Shown: positions 21,745 to 32,676 of the stretch, in pieces
How positions within the stretch are numbered: the first letter of the stretch is position 1
Layout of the letters: each line of letters starts with the position of its first letter
Source of the DNA: Cryoendolithus antarcticus
Taxonomy: Eukaryota; Ascomycota; Dothideomycetes; Cladosporiales; Cladosporiaceae
Direction of reading: 5' to 3'
DNA length: 64,000 nt
Assembly (NCBI GenBank): GCA_002077065.1
Contig: NAJO01000021.1
Coordinates: 620,001 to 684,000 of the forward strand
Made by a program: the position numbers and the translations under genes
The notes under the pieces: model-generated
What the model saw: the letters and a program-made list of their open reading frames with translations, nothing else
What the model was told of the DNA's origin: nothing
The model's database searches: none

Positions 21745-23042
21745 GATGGATTTGCTGCGACTTCGCCTGTGTAATTGTAGATCTGGCTGTGTTGCTGCCC
21801 GCTTGTTGCTGACGAGGTTGTGTGAGTGGCGCACGCGCGAAAGGCGGCGCCGGTGTTATGGAAGAACGCCGCTCAGCACAGTACAAGACGCCGGAGGTTG
21901 GTGTATGGATGTACTATATATGTACTGTCAAGCACACCAGCCAAGGCGGTCAAGCCTTCGTGAGGCACTCCGCGCCGAAGCCCGCGGTGCGTAGTGAAAG
22001 ATGCAAGCCGTCAGCAGATTCCAGAAGGGCAGATGACAAACTGCACGGTCGGAGTTGGGCTGCGGTCTGGCCGAGGTTTGCGTTGCTTGCGGCGAAGAGA
22101 ACACTGCGATCTTGCGTGACACAACAGGCGTTTGGATGTCGGTGGAGTGGAAGATGTTGGTGATGTAGAGACAAGGTTCTGTGACTGTCAAGGCGAGTTG
22201 GCAGTGAAGGGTCCTTCGCATCTACCGTGGAATCAATGGCAACTTTGATCATGAGGCATTTATTGCCCGATGTGACGAGCAGCAATTACAATTACGCTAG
22301 CGCACCGCACGTGAAGAAATTTGATCTACCCCGAGGCGCGAGCCTGCCACGAGCAAGGGCCATGGCATTGTTTGCTTCATTTTGGCATTTGCAGAAATTG
22401 CTCGACGAAGTGAGATTCAATGCGAAAGCAGTGGCGACAAATGCATGCAGTCGAAGATGCGCATGGCCAAGATGTAGGACAGCTACGTAATCCTCGGGCG
22501 TGTTCGACAGCCCCCCCCATCGTCACTTTGCATGTATAACATACGCGTCTCTACTTCCGTGCGTCGATCAGGTAACAAGTTAGGGGGTATTCGGCGCTGC
22601 ATCATGTTGCCTGACGTGCTGAGTGCGACCTCTGCATAGCTGGGGCTGAGGCGGCCGCTGAGCCTCGCCGCGTGTACTGTAGGCGCGATGCCCGACTTGA
22701 CTCACCCAAAGCTGAAATCGTCGTCTACATTTACCGTCAGAATGAGTAATTGGACTGCCACCGGTGTCCTGAATGGAATGATGATCACAACACAGGAATG
22801 TGTCACCAGTCCGGGTAGGTTGGAACACTCGAACGCCGGAGCTGTGGTCTTGCACATTGATCGCGAACTCCGTGAAGGTTTGCGCAAGAGTACGTAGTTC
22901 GACAATAGCATCTGGCGATATGTGATTGAGAAGAGTATACAAACAGCCAAGTCGGCGTCCTGGCGTACATTCGAGCGCCGTTCGCCGTCCAGGGGTATAT
23001 TACATCGTTACAAAGCGGCCATCAAATGCAAATCTTGGGCGT
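21745..23042. other. 1.3-kb intergenic, kinase promoter and SSB 3' end
   Basis: Only small frames without family resemblance are present. A run of eight C lies near 22511. One TGACTCA occurs at 22698-22704, which is within chance expectation. No repeats or RNA genes are recognised. Confidence 0.4.
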
Positions 23043-23708
23043 CTAGGACGCACCGAGACCGCTTTGTGGTTCTTCCACCGCAGATCCCGCGCCCTCGCCT
23101 TCCAGATTGTCGACTTTAGGGCGGGAGAGCGATTCGAAGTTGCCTGCGTACAGTTAGCCTCACGGACTAAACTCCTTCAACCCCTGAGGCCCTTACGTTG
23201 TAGCAGATTCAATGCTGTGCGGTTGCTTCCATCTTGCGTCTGGAACGTGTCCATCTTCGCCTCTGCCTCAACATACAGCAGTGTCCTGTGAAATCATCCG
23301 TCAGCCTGCAGCCCCTGAATTCATTGCTCCCTACCCAGCAACTTCCGCGCGCAGCCGCCGCACACCAGCTATCCTCCACTTGTCAACTTTTCCACCAATA
23401 CCAACCCCTCTCCAACCATAGTCGAGCACTCACCCCTTCGGCAAACTCAACAACAAATCCCTCTGCGGCCCCTCACTAAAACTCGCAACATTGAACCAGC
23501 TGACTTTTCGGTTCCCGCTCTCGTCCCTTGATCCACTGCTAACACCGAGCGAGTATCTGATCACATCCCGGCCGGTGGATGTCGGTGTCGCGGCAGGCGT
23601 GTCTGCCAGGCGGCCAATGAGCTGCATCTTTGCGAGGGAGGTGCGGGGGGTGGTGGAGAAGGAGCGGGACGAGAGGGAGGTTAGGCGGAGGGAGCGGAGG
23701 GCGGCCAT
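23043..23708 (-). CDS. RIM1: Mitochondrial single-stranded DNA-binding protein, 154 aa, three exons
   Basis: OB-fold protein that coats single-stranded mitochondrial DNA (yeast Rim1). Exons in coding order are 23708-23434, 23285-23197 and 23143-23043; introns are 148 and 53 nt. The N-terminus MAALRSLRLTSLSSRSFSTT is basic and Ser-rich without acidic residues, a mitochondrial presequence ending near the RxFS cleavage-like motif. The SSB fold follows: MQLIGRLAD, RDVIRYSLGVSSG, KVSWFNVASF, and after splicing LPKGTLLYVEAEAKMD, where the aromatic residues contact DNA. The tail is acidic, as in bacterial SSB, but lacks the DDDIPF-type tip. Exons 2 and 3 are short and easily missed. Confidence 0.9.
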
Positions 23709-24483
23709 GGCTGACAGATGATGATATGTGGTGGCTGGAAGCGGTTGGAGGGCAGGTATGTGATAGTTGGGTATGTACAGAGCGTTCTTTGAGGGGTCGC
23801 TAATGAGGTCTAAAGGAGCACTCTGTCGCGCTCACTGGAAGTGAAACGCGCGATCGAGCGCAGGGTTAGGGTCTTGTGATCGCGACCAAGGTTCGACCAC
23901 GAAACGCGCTTCCGCCAGATTTCTAACAGGGGCCATGTTCAGATCACGTCCAGGTCAACTCCCTGCACTCGTTATCACCCGTCCATCCGCGATGTTGACT
24001 CTGCAAGACGAAGCGCCGTTCACATTCTTGTGTGCAGCCTTCGGGAGCCTCAGCCATTTGCGTATATTTTGCTCCTGGACCGAGCATCGTCCGGCGCATC
24101 AGTGGTCTGCCCAAAGCGCCCATGCTTACTCCAACACAGCGCATCTTGGCTGTTCCATCAGTATCAATGTATGCTGGAGGGCAACGCATCTGTGCGGTCC
24201 TACGAATGGTAATGCGACCTGCACACTAGCAACACTATCGGCTCGAAGCCAGCCCCGCGTCTTGTGCTTGCCCAACAACCGAGCAGCTCTCGACACATAG
24301 ATGTAGCTTCCTAATCAGTCGCAGAGAAGGTTCGAAGTCAGCCTTGTCTTGTTCCATACAGTGTTTCCATCCTCCATTCGAGCCGATCGCACATACTCAG
24401 GTGACCACATTCATCGGCACTTGGTGAATCCTGGGTACACGATCTCGAGCAACTTACAATTCATCGCTGGACACACCAGCAAC
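23709..24483. other. Intergenic, divergent promoters of SSB and amidase
   Basis: These 775 bp lie between the two start codons. A gttcgac with a single ttaggg nearby (23865-23895) superficially suggests a tRNA T-loop or telomere repeat, but neither holds up. No gene is seen. Confidence 0.4.
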
Positions 24484-26133
24484 ATGTCTCCAAGCTGGGA
24501 GGCCATAGGTCCGAAAGCTCAAGCCCGTCTCCTCGACTCGATACCCTCCGAGTGGCGAGTGCCAGATGACAAACTACCACCCTCCTCTCAGCTAGACGTC
24601 ACATCATTCCCAGCCAAGTCTGGCCTTCTCTCCAACCACGAGCTAGCAATCACAGACGCACTCGCCAGCGACATCGTCGCCCAGATCGCCTCAGGAACCT
24701 GGAAAGCCGTAGACGTCACGACAGCCTTCTGCAAACGTGCAGCCATCGCCCATCAGCTCACGAAATGCCTCACGGTCACTATGTTCGACGACGCTATCGC
24801 CCGGGCGAAGGAGCTTGATCGCCACTTTGCCGAGACTGGCAAGACCGTTGGTCCACTGCACGGTCTGCCGATCTCACTGAAGGATAACTTCAACATCATC
24901 GGCAAGACTTCCTGCGTAGGCTTCACGGCTTGGGCGGAGGAGCCGATGCAGGTTGAGAGTACGATCGTGGGTATGCTGAGGGATCTGGGAGCTGTCGCTT
25001 ACGTGAAGACGAATGTGCCTACTGCTATGATGATTGCGGAGAGTGTGAACAATACGTTTGGAAGGTATTGCGATCGCTAGCTGGGTGTATGACATATGCT
25101 GACGCAACATAGAACGACGAATCCATTGAATCGCAACCTCACCTCAGGAGGCTCCTCAGGAGGCGAGTCAGCCCTCATAGCTCTGCACGGTAGCCCGCTA
25201 GGCATCGGCACAGACATTGGCGGTAGTCTGCGCATCCCGTCAGCTATGACTGGTATCTGGACCATCCGGCCCTCCTACGGTCGCTTTCCGCACTTCGATG
25301 CGCGGAGTGGCATGGGTGGTCAAGAATCGGTGGGGTCTGTGCACGGTCCCATGGCGCGAAGCGTTAAGGACCTGCGGCTCTTCTGCGAACACGTCTCCAA
25401 TGCAGGACCGTGGCTGAAGGATCCGAAATGCATCGAGATGCCATGGCGGAGCGTGGCGTTGCCCGAGAAGTTGAAGATCGCAGTGATGTGGGATGATGGC
25501 ATTGTGACGCCAACGCCGCCTGTCAAGCGTGTACTGAAAGAAGTCGTGGAGAAGTTGAAGGGTAAAGGGTATGAGATCGTCGAGTGGGGTCCGGAAGGTC
25601 ATCAGAAGGCTCTCGAGCTCGTAGCTAAGTTCTTCGTAGCTGATGGCGGCAAGTCTGTGGGAAAGATCCTTGAAGTGACTGGTGAACCATGGAGACCGGA
25701 GATGAAGTATTACGAAGACGCCAAGGAGATTGGCGTGTACGACCTGTGGCAGCTTCAGAAAGAGCGGACGGCGCTGAGTAAGATGTACCTCGATCGCTGG
25801 GCGGCCAGTGGCGGTGTGGACGCAATACTCTTACCGACCACGCCATATGCTTCGGTGAAGCACGGAGACTTCAAGTACATCGGGTACACTGGCGTGTATA
25901 ATGTGCTAGACTACAGCGCAGTGTCCTTCCCGACTGGCCTGTTCGCAGACGAGAAGGTTGATGTGTCGCCGAAGGATCATAAAGCATTGAGCGAATTCGA
26001 CGAGGCGGCCAACAAGGACTACGACGCAGCTGCTGTGCACGGCATCCCGATCAGTCTGCAACTTGTGGGTCGCAGGTTGCAGGAGGAGAAGATGCTGGAC
26101 CTGGCGGAGAGGGTAGCTAAGGACTTGCAGTAG
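24484..26133 (+). CDS. Amidase signature enzyme (acetamidase/general amidase type), 533 aa
   Basis: Hydrolyses an amide to acid plus ammonia; the substrate is not readable from the sequence. Exons are 24484-25064 and 25113-26133 (intron 48 nt), joining NTFG to RTTNPLNRNL. The Ser-cisSer-Lys triad is intact: Lys in GLPISLKDNFN, cis-Ser in TSGGSSGGESAL, and nucleophile Ser in IGTDIGGSLRIP. The frame is open upstream without an ATG; 24484 (MSPSWEAIGPKAQ) fits the usual start of fungal homologues. Most like the fungal AmdS/GmdB group used for scavenging nitrogen. No cluster partners (transporter, regulator) lie next to it. Its stop is 24 nt from the stop of the convergent F-box-like gene. Confidence 0.92.
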
Positions 26134-26157
26134 CCTTCGATAGAATCCTCATTACCA

Positions 26158-26883
26158 TCACAGCGCTGCCAGCTCCTCCCGCATCTTCTCAAATGCCACA
26201 AGCTGCCTCTGCTTTGCCTCCTCCTGCGGCTCGAACGTAGAGAAAGGATGCCGTGCAATAACGTCCATGGCAGCAATCACATATTCAAAGTCGGCTCGCG
26301 TGAAGTCCTGCTGCCCATGCGCCTCTGCCGTGGTTTTGAGTTCTCTACTCGCGTCGGCCACAGCGTCTTCACGTTGCAGCCGTGCAATCACGCTTCTCTC
26401 CAGTAACTGCACGGATTGCAGCCTCATCCCACTCAAATCCTTGACGATAGGATAGGTCCCCACATTCATCTGCCATCGCCTTGAAGCCTGCGCTCCCAAG
26501 CCAGCGAGATCCCGAACGAGAAAGACGTAAAAGCCCACGTGGTGCTGACCCCTTGATGGCCTCGACAACTCCCAGTGCCGACTGAAGTTCAATCTGCTTA
26601 GTCTAGCTAGGCCATACGATCCGAGTGCGTTCAGCCAGCCTTGCAGCTCTTCGCTAACGAGACGTTGCGGGTCGAGCCCGGCGGTGAGCTCGATTGCGAA
26701 AGTTGCGCTTTGGGCGTAGAGGGGGAGCGTCTCTTGGCGGAGGAGACGCGAGGTGCGACATAGTGCTGGGATTTGGGTGCTGCTGGAGGTCACGCGAATG
26801 CTGGCATGTGGGCTTGAGCGGAACTCTGGGAGTAGGGCGTAGATTTGGAGGCGGAGCTCGGGTGGGAGCACCAGGAGGAACAT
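26158..26883 (-). CDS. F-box-like/2EXR-type fungal protein, 241 aa, function unknown
   Basis: Single exon. The first residues, FLLVLPPELRLQIYALLPEF, have the LPPEIRxxIY pattern that opens many fungal F-box-like and 2EXR proteins. Then comes IPALCRTSRLLRQETLPLYA, the usual second conserved stretch. The rest gives no family match and no membrane or signal segment. Such proteins are numerous in Dothideomycetes and mostly uncharacterised; a role in substrate selection for ubiquitination is only a family guess. Convergent with the amidase gene at 24 nt. Confidence 0.75.
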   Translation of the reverse strand: MFLLVLPPELRLQIYALLPEFRSSPHASIRVTSSSTQIPALCRTSRLLRQETLPLYAQSATFAIELTAGLDPQRLVSEELQGWLNALGSYGLARLSRLNFSRHWELSRPSRGQHHVGFYVFLVRDLAGLGAQASRRWQMNVGTYPIVKDLSGMRLQSVQLLERSVIARLQREDAVADASRELKTTAEAHGQQDFTRADFEYVIAAMDVIARHPFSTFEPQEEAKQRQLVAFEKMREELAAL

Positions 26884-27640
26884 GGTTGTTCTTCAGGGCA
26901 GTTTGAAGTAGCGGCAGCGATCGAGGCTCAGACGTAGCTTCCAGAGCGACTCAGGTCATCATAGTGGATGTGATATATGAGGGGCCCAATGATGCCCTCA
27001 AAGTGACTGATGGATGATATTCAAGGTAGCTATGTAGGGAGCCGACGTTCACCGCCTTGGTCTGGAGGAGGTGAAGTCTACTGTGAAGCTTAATGATAGA
27101 GGACTATAGTGGTCTATGTTCGGAGGATCACCTGGGTGTGGAACATGCTTTGGAGTGATCCAATATTTAAATGCGTCTGCTATCGAAGGATCTTTACACC
27201 GTAGTCAGAATGGTGCGTACTGGAATCGATTCAACTTACAACCGTCTACGTTAAACCGGCTGACATAAGGTGGGTCTCCGGCATGGTCATATCGCAAGCT
27301 AGCCGAATGAATCTCCATAATCACTATTGGACAGACATTTCAATACCATCGACGTTGGGAACAGTCATCATGTCGCCTCAGTGAACACTGCAGCTTCGGC
27401 TGCAGTAACGTCGTCATCTCTGACGACCAACCAGACCTATCTCTCCCGAAAAGTCTGAATGCTGCTGCGGTACCGTAATTGCACCTGCAACAATCAATAA
27501 TTCACTCATGTCGGAGAGAGAAGCCCCACCAGCTGTGGTTCTCTTGGCTCTCTCACGGATACTACAGTGAGGCAAGTCACAGCCCTGGCGATACTGGAAA
27601 CAGCATTACCCACGTCTCAGGCTCCTGGAGAAGCAAAGGA
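26884..27640. promoter_or_regulatory. Divergent promoter region of the F-box-like gene and GCN2
   Basis: These 757 bp separate the starts. An AT-rich TATA-like run (caatatttaaatg) lies near 27160-27172. Several upstream ATGs precede GCN2. The clearest is an upstream ORF of 20 codons at 27508-27570, ending 70 nt before the main ATG. Whether the mRNA contains it depends on the transcription start. Confidence 0.4.
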
Positions 27641-30600
27641 ATGGCCCCGAAATCACCTCGGAACGCGAAAGCAGCACAGCCTACAAATGCTCGTAACCAA
27701 GCCAATCATGATGAAATCCAGGCCGAGGAGATTGAGGTCCTCCAGGCCATTTACATGGAGAATTTCCGAGACCTAGAGGTGAAGACCGCGTGGAACAAGA
27801 CAGCAGAACGACGATTCACGCTCGTCTTGCAATCTTCGAACAATGCAGAAGTCTTTGCGACGATGTCTGTTACATTGTCTGCTACCTACCCGAAGTCTCC
27901 ACCAACGCTCGCGATCGACGATCTCAGTGCCTTTCACGAGCGGACCAGGACGCGTATTAACAATGTGATCGCGAAACGTCCGCGTCAATTAGTTGGCGAA
28001 GTGATGATCTACGTTATTGCGTCGGAAGTTCAGGAAGCCCTCGATGATGCGGTACAGGCCAGGGTTGAGGGCACTTTGCCTAGTCTAGACGAGGAGCGTA
28101 CTAGTGCGGAGGAAGTGGCTACTGCACTCGCTAAACAAGCAGTAGACAATGAGACGCGTCGCGCGTTGGAAGCTCAGGAAGACGAAGACCGTGTGCTAAG
28201 ACAGATGGTCGACGATGAGCTTCATCGTCGTCAGGAACGACAAGCCGCGCGATCGACGATCAGCGGTGATGACCTCGCAGTGGACGCTACCGAAGACACT
28301 ATACGTTTCGATCAGCCTGCATTCATCACGGTAAAATCCGAAAGTCTGCATTTTTCTTCGGTAACGATCGTATGTCAGCAGAATGACGATCAATGGCTTG
28401 GGAAGCCGTTGTTATCAACAAAGAACTCACGTGTCCCACTTGTGGCGATCAATCGATATAGCCTGCAGCGTAAATCACGCGAAGAACTCGGCAACCTGGA
28501 ACGGATCCTAGTCCTTGCACGAGCTGTGAAAAGCGACAACATAGCCTGTCTATATGCCTTCCGTATCGACAAATTTAATGCTTCTGCGGAACTTACCTTG
28601 TGCGCACAACACAACAATGGTGGAATGCTTCGCGACTCGTTGATGCTTCATGGAACACTTGACTTAGAGGTTGCACGGCGTTTTACTCTACATCTCCTCG
28701 AGGCTGTCGATACATGTCACCGCACCGGTGTGGCTCATGGTAGCATAAGCACCGCAAACATAGTCGTGAGCACGACAGCGCCCCCGACACCAATCCTGAT
28801 GAATACTGCATATGGGAGCAGTCTGTCAGATGCACACGCTCCACACTCGCTGGCCTGGCAGCCGCCGGAGGGCTTCCATTCCGTTACAGATCTCAAATCA
28901 CGGAAAACTGACATCTGGATGCTCGGTATTGTTGTATTGCAGATGTTCCTGGGGCACGGGATCATCGAAACCTACACACCGTCAAGCATCTGGAGCAAGG
29001 CATCGCTGGGCGGCGTTTTCATGGACTTTGCTCGACGCCTGCTGACCCATGACTTTCGGAAGCGCCCGTCACCGTTCGATTTGTTACCTGCAGAATTCCT
29101 CCGAACCAGTGTTGCGGCAATCGAAGAACACGAACCGGTCAGCGGCGCCACCCATCACTCATCAGTCGCTGGCACCAAGAGTCCTGCCAGACGGCGTTCA
29201 AGACACAACTCCAGCAATGTGCTTGACCCTGTCTCACGATATGGTGCTGACTTCACGGAGCTGGGACGTCTGGGTAAGGGAGGATTTGGTGAAGTTGTGA
29301 AGGCTCGTAACAAATTGGACGGGTCGGTGTATGCTATCAAGAAGATCAGCCAGGCGCCACAACTTGATCACATTCTGTCAGAGGTCATGCTACTGAATCG
29401 GCTGAATCACCCATACGTGGTGAGATACTACTCGACTTGGGTGGAGGGGCATGTGCACACGAAGCATGAGGAAGCCACCAGCACTACGGATGAGACGGTC
29501 ACCGAAGATCGGAACATAGATACTGGGGAAGATGCTCCTTCTCATAGTCCACGCTATGACTTTGGATATCAAAGTGCCAGCGGTCTGGACTTTGTGTCGT
29601 CGAGTGGTTATCCCCAGATAGAGTTTGGGGATGACAGCGGATCCGAAAGTGACGATTCGGCATCGCAGCTGGCCTTGCCTGCAGACATGACCCAAGAAGT
29701 CGACGACATCTTTGAAGCCCGTGAAAGCGCGCCCTCGCTGGAGCTTGCAAAGCCGAGAACACCTGGCACTTCAACACGCAAGATTCTATCAACGCTCTAC
29801 ATTCAGATGGAATATTGCGAGCGACGGACTCTCCGTGACTACATCCTTCGAGCCATAAGCGAAGAAGATGCGTGGCGCTTTATCCGCCAGATCACCGAAG
29901 GACTAGCGCATGTACACGGTCATGGCATCATCCATCGAGATCTGAAGCCCGAAAACGTCTTCATCGATGCACTCGGAAATCCCAAGATCGGCGACTTCGG
30001 GCTTGCCACCACAAGTCAGTATCTCGCGTTGGACAGTATCACTTCGGTGAACGGCAGCGTCAACGGAGATATGACCAGAAGCGTCGGCACTGCCCTTTAT
30101 GTCGCGCCTGAACTACGATCAGGGTCTGGAGGCTCCTACACTGATAAAGTGGATATGTACAGTCTCGGGATCATGTTCTACGAGATGTGTGAGCCTTTCG
30201 CGACAGCCATGGAACGCATTCGCGCTCTGACGCTGCTTCGAGAGAAGGGAGCCTCGTTACCAGCGCAGTATCAGGCCAGTGCACCAAAGGCAGCGCAAGG
30301 CAAATTGATTGAATGCTTGATTTCACATAAGCCGAGTGAGCGGCCGAGCAGCACTGAACTACTTCGGAACAACGTTCTACCTCTGAAGATTGAGGATGAG
30401 ACCATCCGCCAGGCGCTCGACTCGCTAGGCGATGCCCGATCACCATACCATCAAAAGATGATGTCAGCACTGTTTTCGCATGATGAAGCCAGCAATAATC
30501 GTGTGAAGGCGCTGGCATGGGACGCTAAGCATCAGAGCACCATCGAGAAAGCGGACTACCTTCGCGCTCGAGCTATCGCTAGAGGCGCACTCGAGACAAT

Positions 30601-32317
30601 CTTCCGACGGCATGGTGCTGAGGAGGTTCAGCGGGAGAGCTTGTTCCCAAGATCCAGCTTTCACGATGACCTGCGAGTGGTCCGACTACTTGATGCTTCA
30701 GGTAACCTGGTCCAACTTCCTTACGACCTTACACTCCCCTTCGCCCGCCAACTCGCTCATGCTGACTTCCCATTGCATCGTGCATTCACTTTTGGTCGAG
30801 TGTATCGAGATGCGTTTACTAGCGGCCCACCGAGAGTCAGCGAAGAAGTGGACTTTGACATCATCTCTTCAACGCGAAATGGTGAGCAGGCGTTGGAGGA
30901 CGCTGAAGTGCTGAAGGTCCTCGAAGAGATCACGTCACAGTTGCCGACTATCACAACGAACGGCACTGTCTCGCTTCAGATCAATCATGCCAACGTCTTA
31001 GACGCTATCATGGAACACTGTAAGGTACCCACGGCGCAATATCTCCCTGTGAAGCAGTGTGTCAGCAAGCTCGGTTACCAAGCCTTCACCTGGGATAAGA
31101 TCAGGTCTGAGCTTCGATCACCTCCTTTGGGACTGTCCATGGCAGTCGTGGAGGATCTGCAACAGTTCGACTTCCGTGTTGTACCGGACAAAGCTTCTGG
31201 GAAGCTGCTCGAGCTTACATTGGAGTCTAGCAGTCGCGTCACGGAAGAGATCAGCAGCGGGTTGAAGCAACTTGAGGCTGTCATACAGTACGCTCGTCAC
31301 ATGGGCGTCAAGACCACCATCTACATCGCACCTCTCGCGAGCTACAATGCCAAGTACTACGACAATGGTATCTTGGTACAGTTGGTACATGATCGCAAAT
31401 CCGGCAGGGATGTTATCGCTGCCGGCGGAAGATATGATAGCCTAATTCGAGCACACTGCACCGCAGCCTCGCATCGCAGCCCTCAAGGTGCTGTCGGTAT
31501 CTCTATCGGCCTCGATCGCCTGGTGGCGAACATTGCCAAGAACTCAAAATACGGAAACAGTGCTGCATTTGTCAAGTCTAGAGCTCGAGTGCAACCGCTC
31601 GCGAAACGTTGCACAGCACTTCTTGTCGCTAGTGGCTCTGAGGCGGTCCGTATCGCTGCGCTCAAGATCTTGTCAACGATATGGGCCAGCAGCATAAGCG
31701 CCGAGCTTGCAGATGACTCCATCCCGAACCTGGACGAAGATCAATACACCTACGTGATCACGCTTCGCCACGAAGCCTCCAACACCGTCCGCTTTCGCAG
31801 TACTTCCGATGATGCCGAGGAACTTGATATCCCAACTCACTCTCTGATCTCGCACATCCAGCAAGATCTCCGTGACCGCGAAGGTGCCAGATCACGTATC
31901 ATCCCCGGCCTTCCTCGGCAGGTCAGCCACCAGGATCCTGAACGCAAGACCGGCAACGTACATGTCCTGCTCGCTCAACACCGCAGCAAGAAGTCGAATA
32001 AATACAATATTGTCAACGCCGCAGAGCAGCGCTGGGCCGAGAAGCTGGACAGCTGGAAGGAAGCACCGATCTTGGCCGTAGAGACTCGGGACGACGTGCT
32101 AGATCTCATCCGGGATACGAGGCTGGGTGACGCCGAAAGCTGGCGCAAGGCTGTGCAAGCTGTAACACTGAACGAGCGGCAATATCTGCAGCAGGTGCAG
32201 GAAACTCTGGCCAGCTGGAGGAAGAAGTGGAGCGAGGATGAGGATGGCGCGAGCAGAGAGGCCTGCGTGTTCAATTTCAGGAGTGGGGCTTGTCTGTACT
32301 ATGATCTCGGATCGTGA
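27641..32317 (+). CDS. GCN2: eIF2-alpha kinase GCN2, 1558 aa, single exon
   Basis: Senses uncharged tRNA on stalled ribosomes and phosphorylates eIF2-alpha, which lowers general initiation and raises Gcn4/CpcA translation. Domain order is complete. RWD (Gcn1-binding) is at about 22-135 (EIQAEEIEVLQAIYMENF). A degenerate pseudokinase is at 250-490. The catalytic kinase spans about 535-910 (LGKGGFGEVVKARNK near 543, HRDLKPENVFID near 765, IGDFGLATT, VGTALYVAPEL) with an acidic insert at 610-700. The histidyl-tRNA synthetase-like domain is at about 950-1400, and the dimerisation/ribosome domain ends the protein. The frame is open 54 codons upstream but has no ATG; 27641 gives the usual Lys/Ala-rich start. 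A 4.7-kb gene without introns is unusual beside its intron-bearing neighbours. Confidence 0.96.
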   Translation: MAPKSPRNAKAAQPTNARNQANHDEIQAEEIEVLQAIYMENFRDLEVKTAWNKTAERRFTLVLQSSNNAEVFATMSVTLSATYPKSPPTLAIDDLSAFHERTRTRINNVIAKRPRQLVGEVMIYVIASEVQEALDDAVQARVEGTLPSLDEERTSAEEVATALAKQAVDNETRRALEAQEDEDRVLRQMVDDELHRRQERQAARSTISGDDLAVDATEDTIRFDQPAFITVKSESLHFSSVTIVCQQNDDQWLGKPLLSTKNSRVPLVAINRYSLQRKSREELGNLERILVLARAVKSDNIACLYAFRIDKFNASAELTLCAQHNNGGMLRDSLMLHGTLDLEVARRFTLHLLEAVDTCHRTGVAHGSISTANIVVSTTAPPTPILMNTAYGSSLSDAHAPHSLAWQPPEGFHSVTDLKSRKTDIWMLGIVVLQMFLGHGIIETYTPSSIWSKASLGGVFMDFARRLLTHDFRKRPSPFDLLPAEFLRTSVAAIEEHEPVSGATHHSSVAGTKSPARRRSRHNSSNVLDPVSRYGADFTELGRLGKGGFGEVVKARNKLDGSVYAIKKISQAPQLDHILSEVMLLNRLNHPYVVRYYSTWVEGHVHTKHEEATSTTDETVTEDRNIDTGEDAPSHSPRYDFGYQSASGLDFVSSSGYPQIEFGDDSGSESDDSASQLALPADMTQEVDDIFEARESAPSLELAKPRTPGTSTRKILSTLYIQMEYCERRTLRDYILRAISEEDAWRFIRQITEGLAHVHGHGIIHRDLKPENVFIDALGNPKIGDFGLATTSQYLALDSITSVNGSVNGDMTRSVGTALYVAPELRSGSGGSYTDKVDMYSLGIMFYEMCEPFATAMERIRALTLLREKGASLPAQYQASAPKAAQGKLIECLISHKPSERPSSTELLRNNVLPLKIEDETIRQALDSLGDARSPYHQKMMSALFSHDEASNNRVKALAWDAKHQSTIEKADYLRARAIARGALETIFRRHGAEEVQRESLFPRSSFHDDLRVVRLLDASGNLVQLPYDLTLPFARQLAHADFPLHRAFTFGRVYRDAFTSGPPRVSEEVDFDIISSTRNGEQALEDAEVLKVLEEITSQLPTITTNGTVSLQINHANVLDAIMEHCKVPTAQYLPVKQCVSKLGYQAFTWDKIRSELRSPPLGLSMAVVEDLQQFDFRVVPDKASGKLLELTLESSSRVTEEISSGLKQLEAVIQYARHMGVKTTIYIAPLASYNAKYYDNGILVQLVHDRKSGRDVIAAGGRYDSLIRAHCTAASHRSPQGAVGISIGLDRLVANIAKNSKYGNSAAFVKSRARVQPLAKRCTALLVASGSEAVRIAALKILSTIWASSISAELADDSIPNLDEDQYTYVITLRHEASNTVRFRSTSDDAEELDIPTHSLISHIQQDLRDREGARSRIIPGLPRQVSHQDPERKTGNVHVLLAQHRSKKSNKYNIVNAAEQRWAEKLDSWKEAPILAVETRDDVLDLIRDTRLGDAESWRKAVQAVTLNERQYLQQVQETLASWRKKWSEDEDGASREACVFNFRSGACLYYDLGS

Positions 32318-32676
32318 CTGTGATGAACTTATGTATGTGAATGCTCCTGTGCTGCCATATATGCACCCGTGACCATGGACCGTCATGATGCTATCCCTAT
32401 GGGAGGCCTGAGATCTCAACGGAGAACCGACTGGGAAGTCTGCTCTCTCGCTGATCCGGCAACATTTAATTGGCGTTACGAATGCAACTATAGTAGCAAA
32501 AGAGCGTACAGACTTTTGGTGAGGCTGAGATCCACGCTTGACGTGGGGTAAAGTTCACTGACGCGATTGGTGTTTACATCAGTTGACCACCTTAGCAACG
32601 GCATCATTCGCGAACTATTGAGCAGCTAAAGGTGTTGACATTCGCATTTAGACGGTCCTGGCTACTGAGCGCAGCC
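32318..32676. other. Intergenic, GCN2 3' end and Cut12-like promoter
   Basis: These 359 bp contain no supported gene or repeat. Confidence 0.4.

Noticed and set aside
23860..23900. Possible tRNA T-loop (ggttcgac) and telomere-like ttaggg
   Set aside because: The bases flanking the loop do not form a T stem and no A box or acceptor pairing is found. A single ttaggg is not a telomere repeat.
24349..24483. Longer amidase N-terminus from an open frame starting at TTG
   Set aside because: No ATG occurs in the extension, the first in-frame ATG (24484) fits the family start, and the added residues do not look like a targeting peptide.
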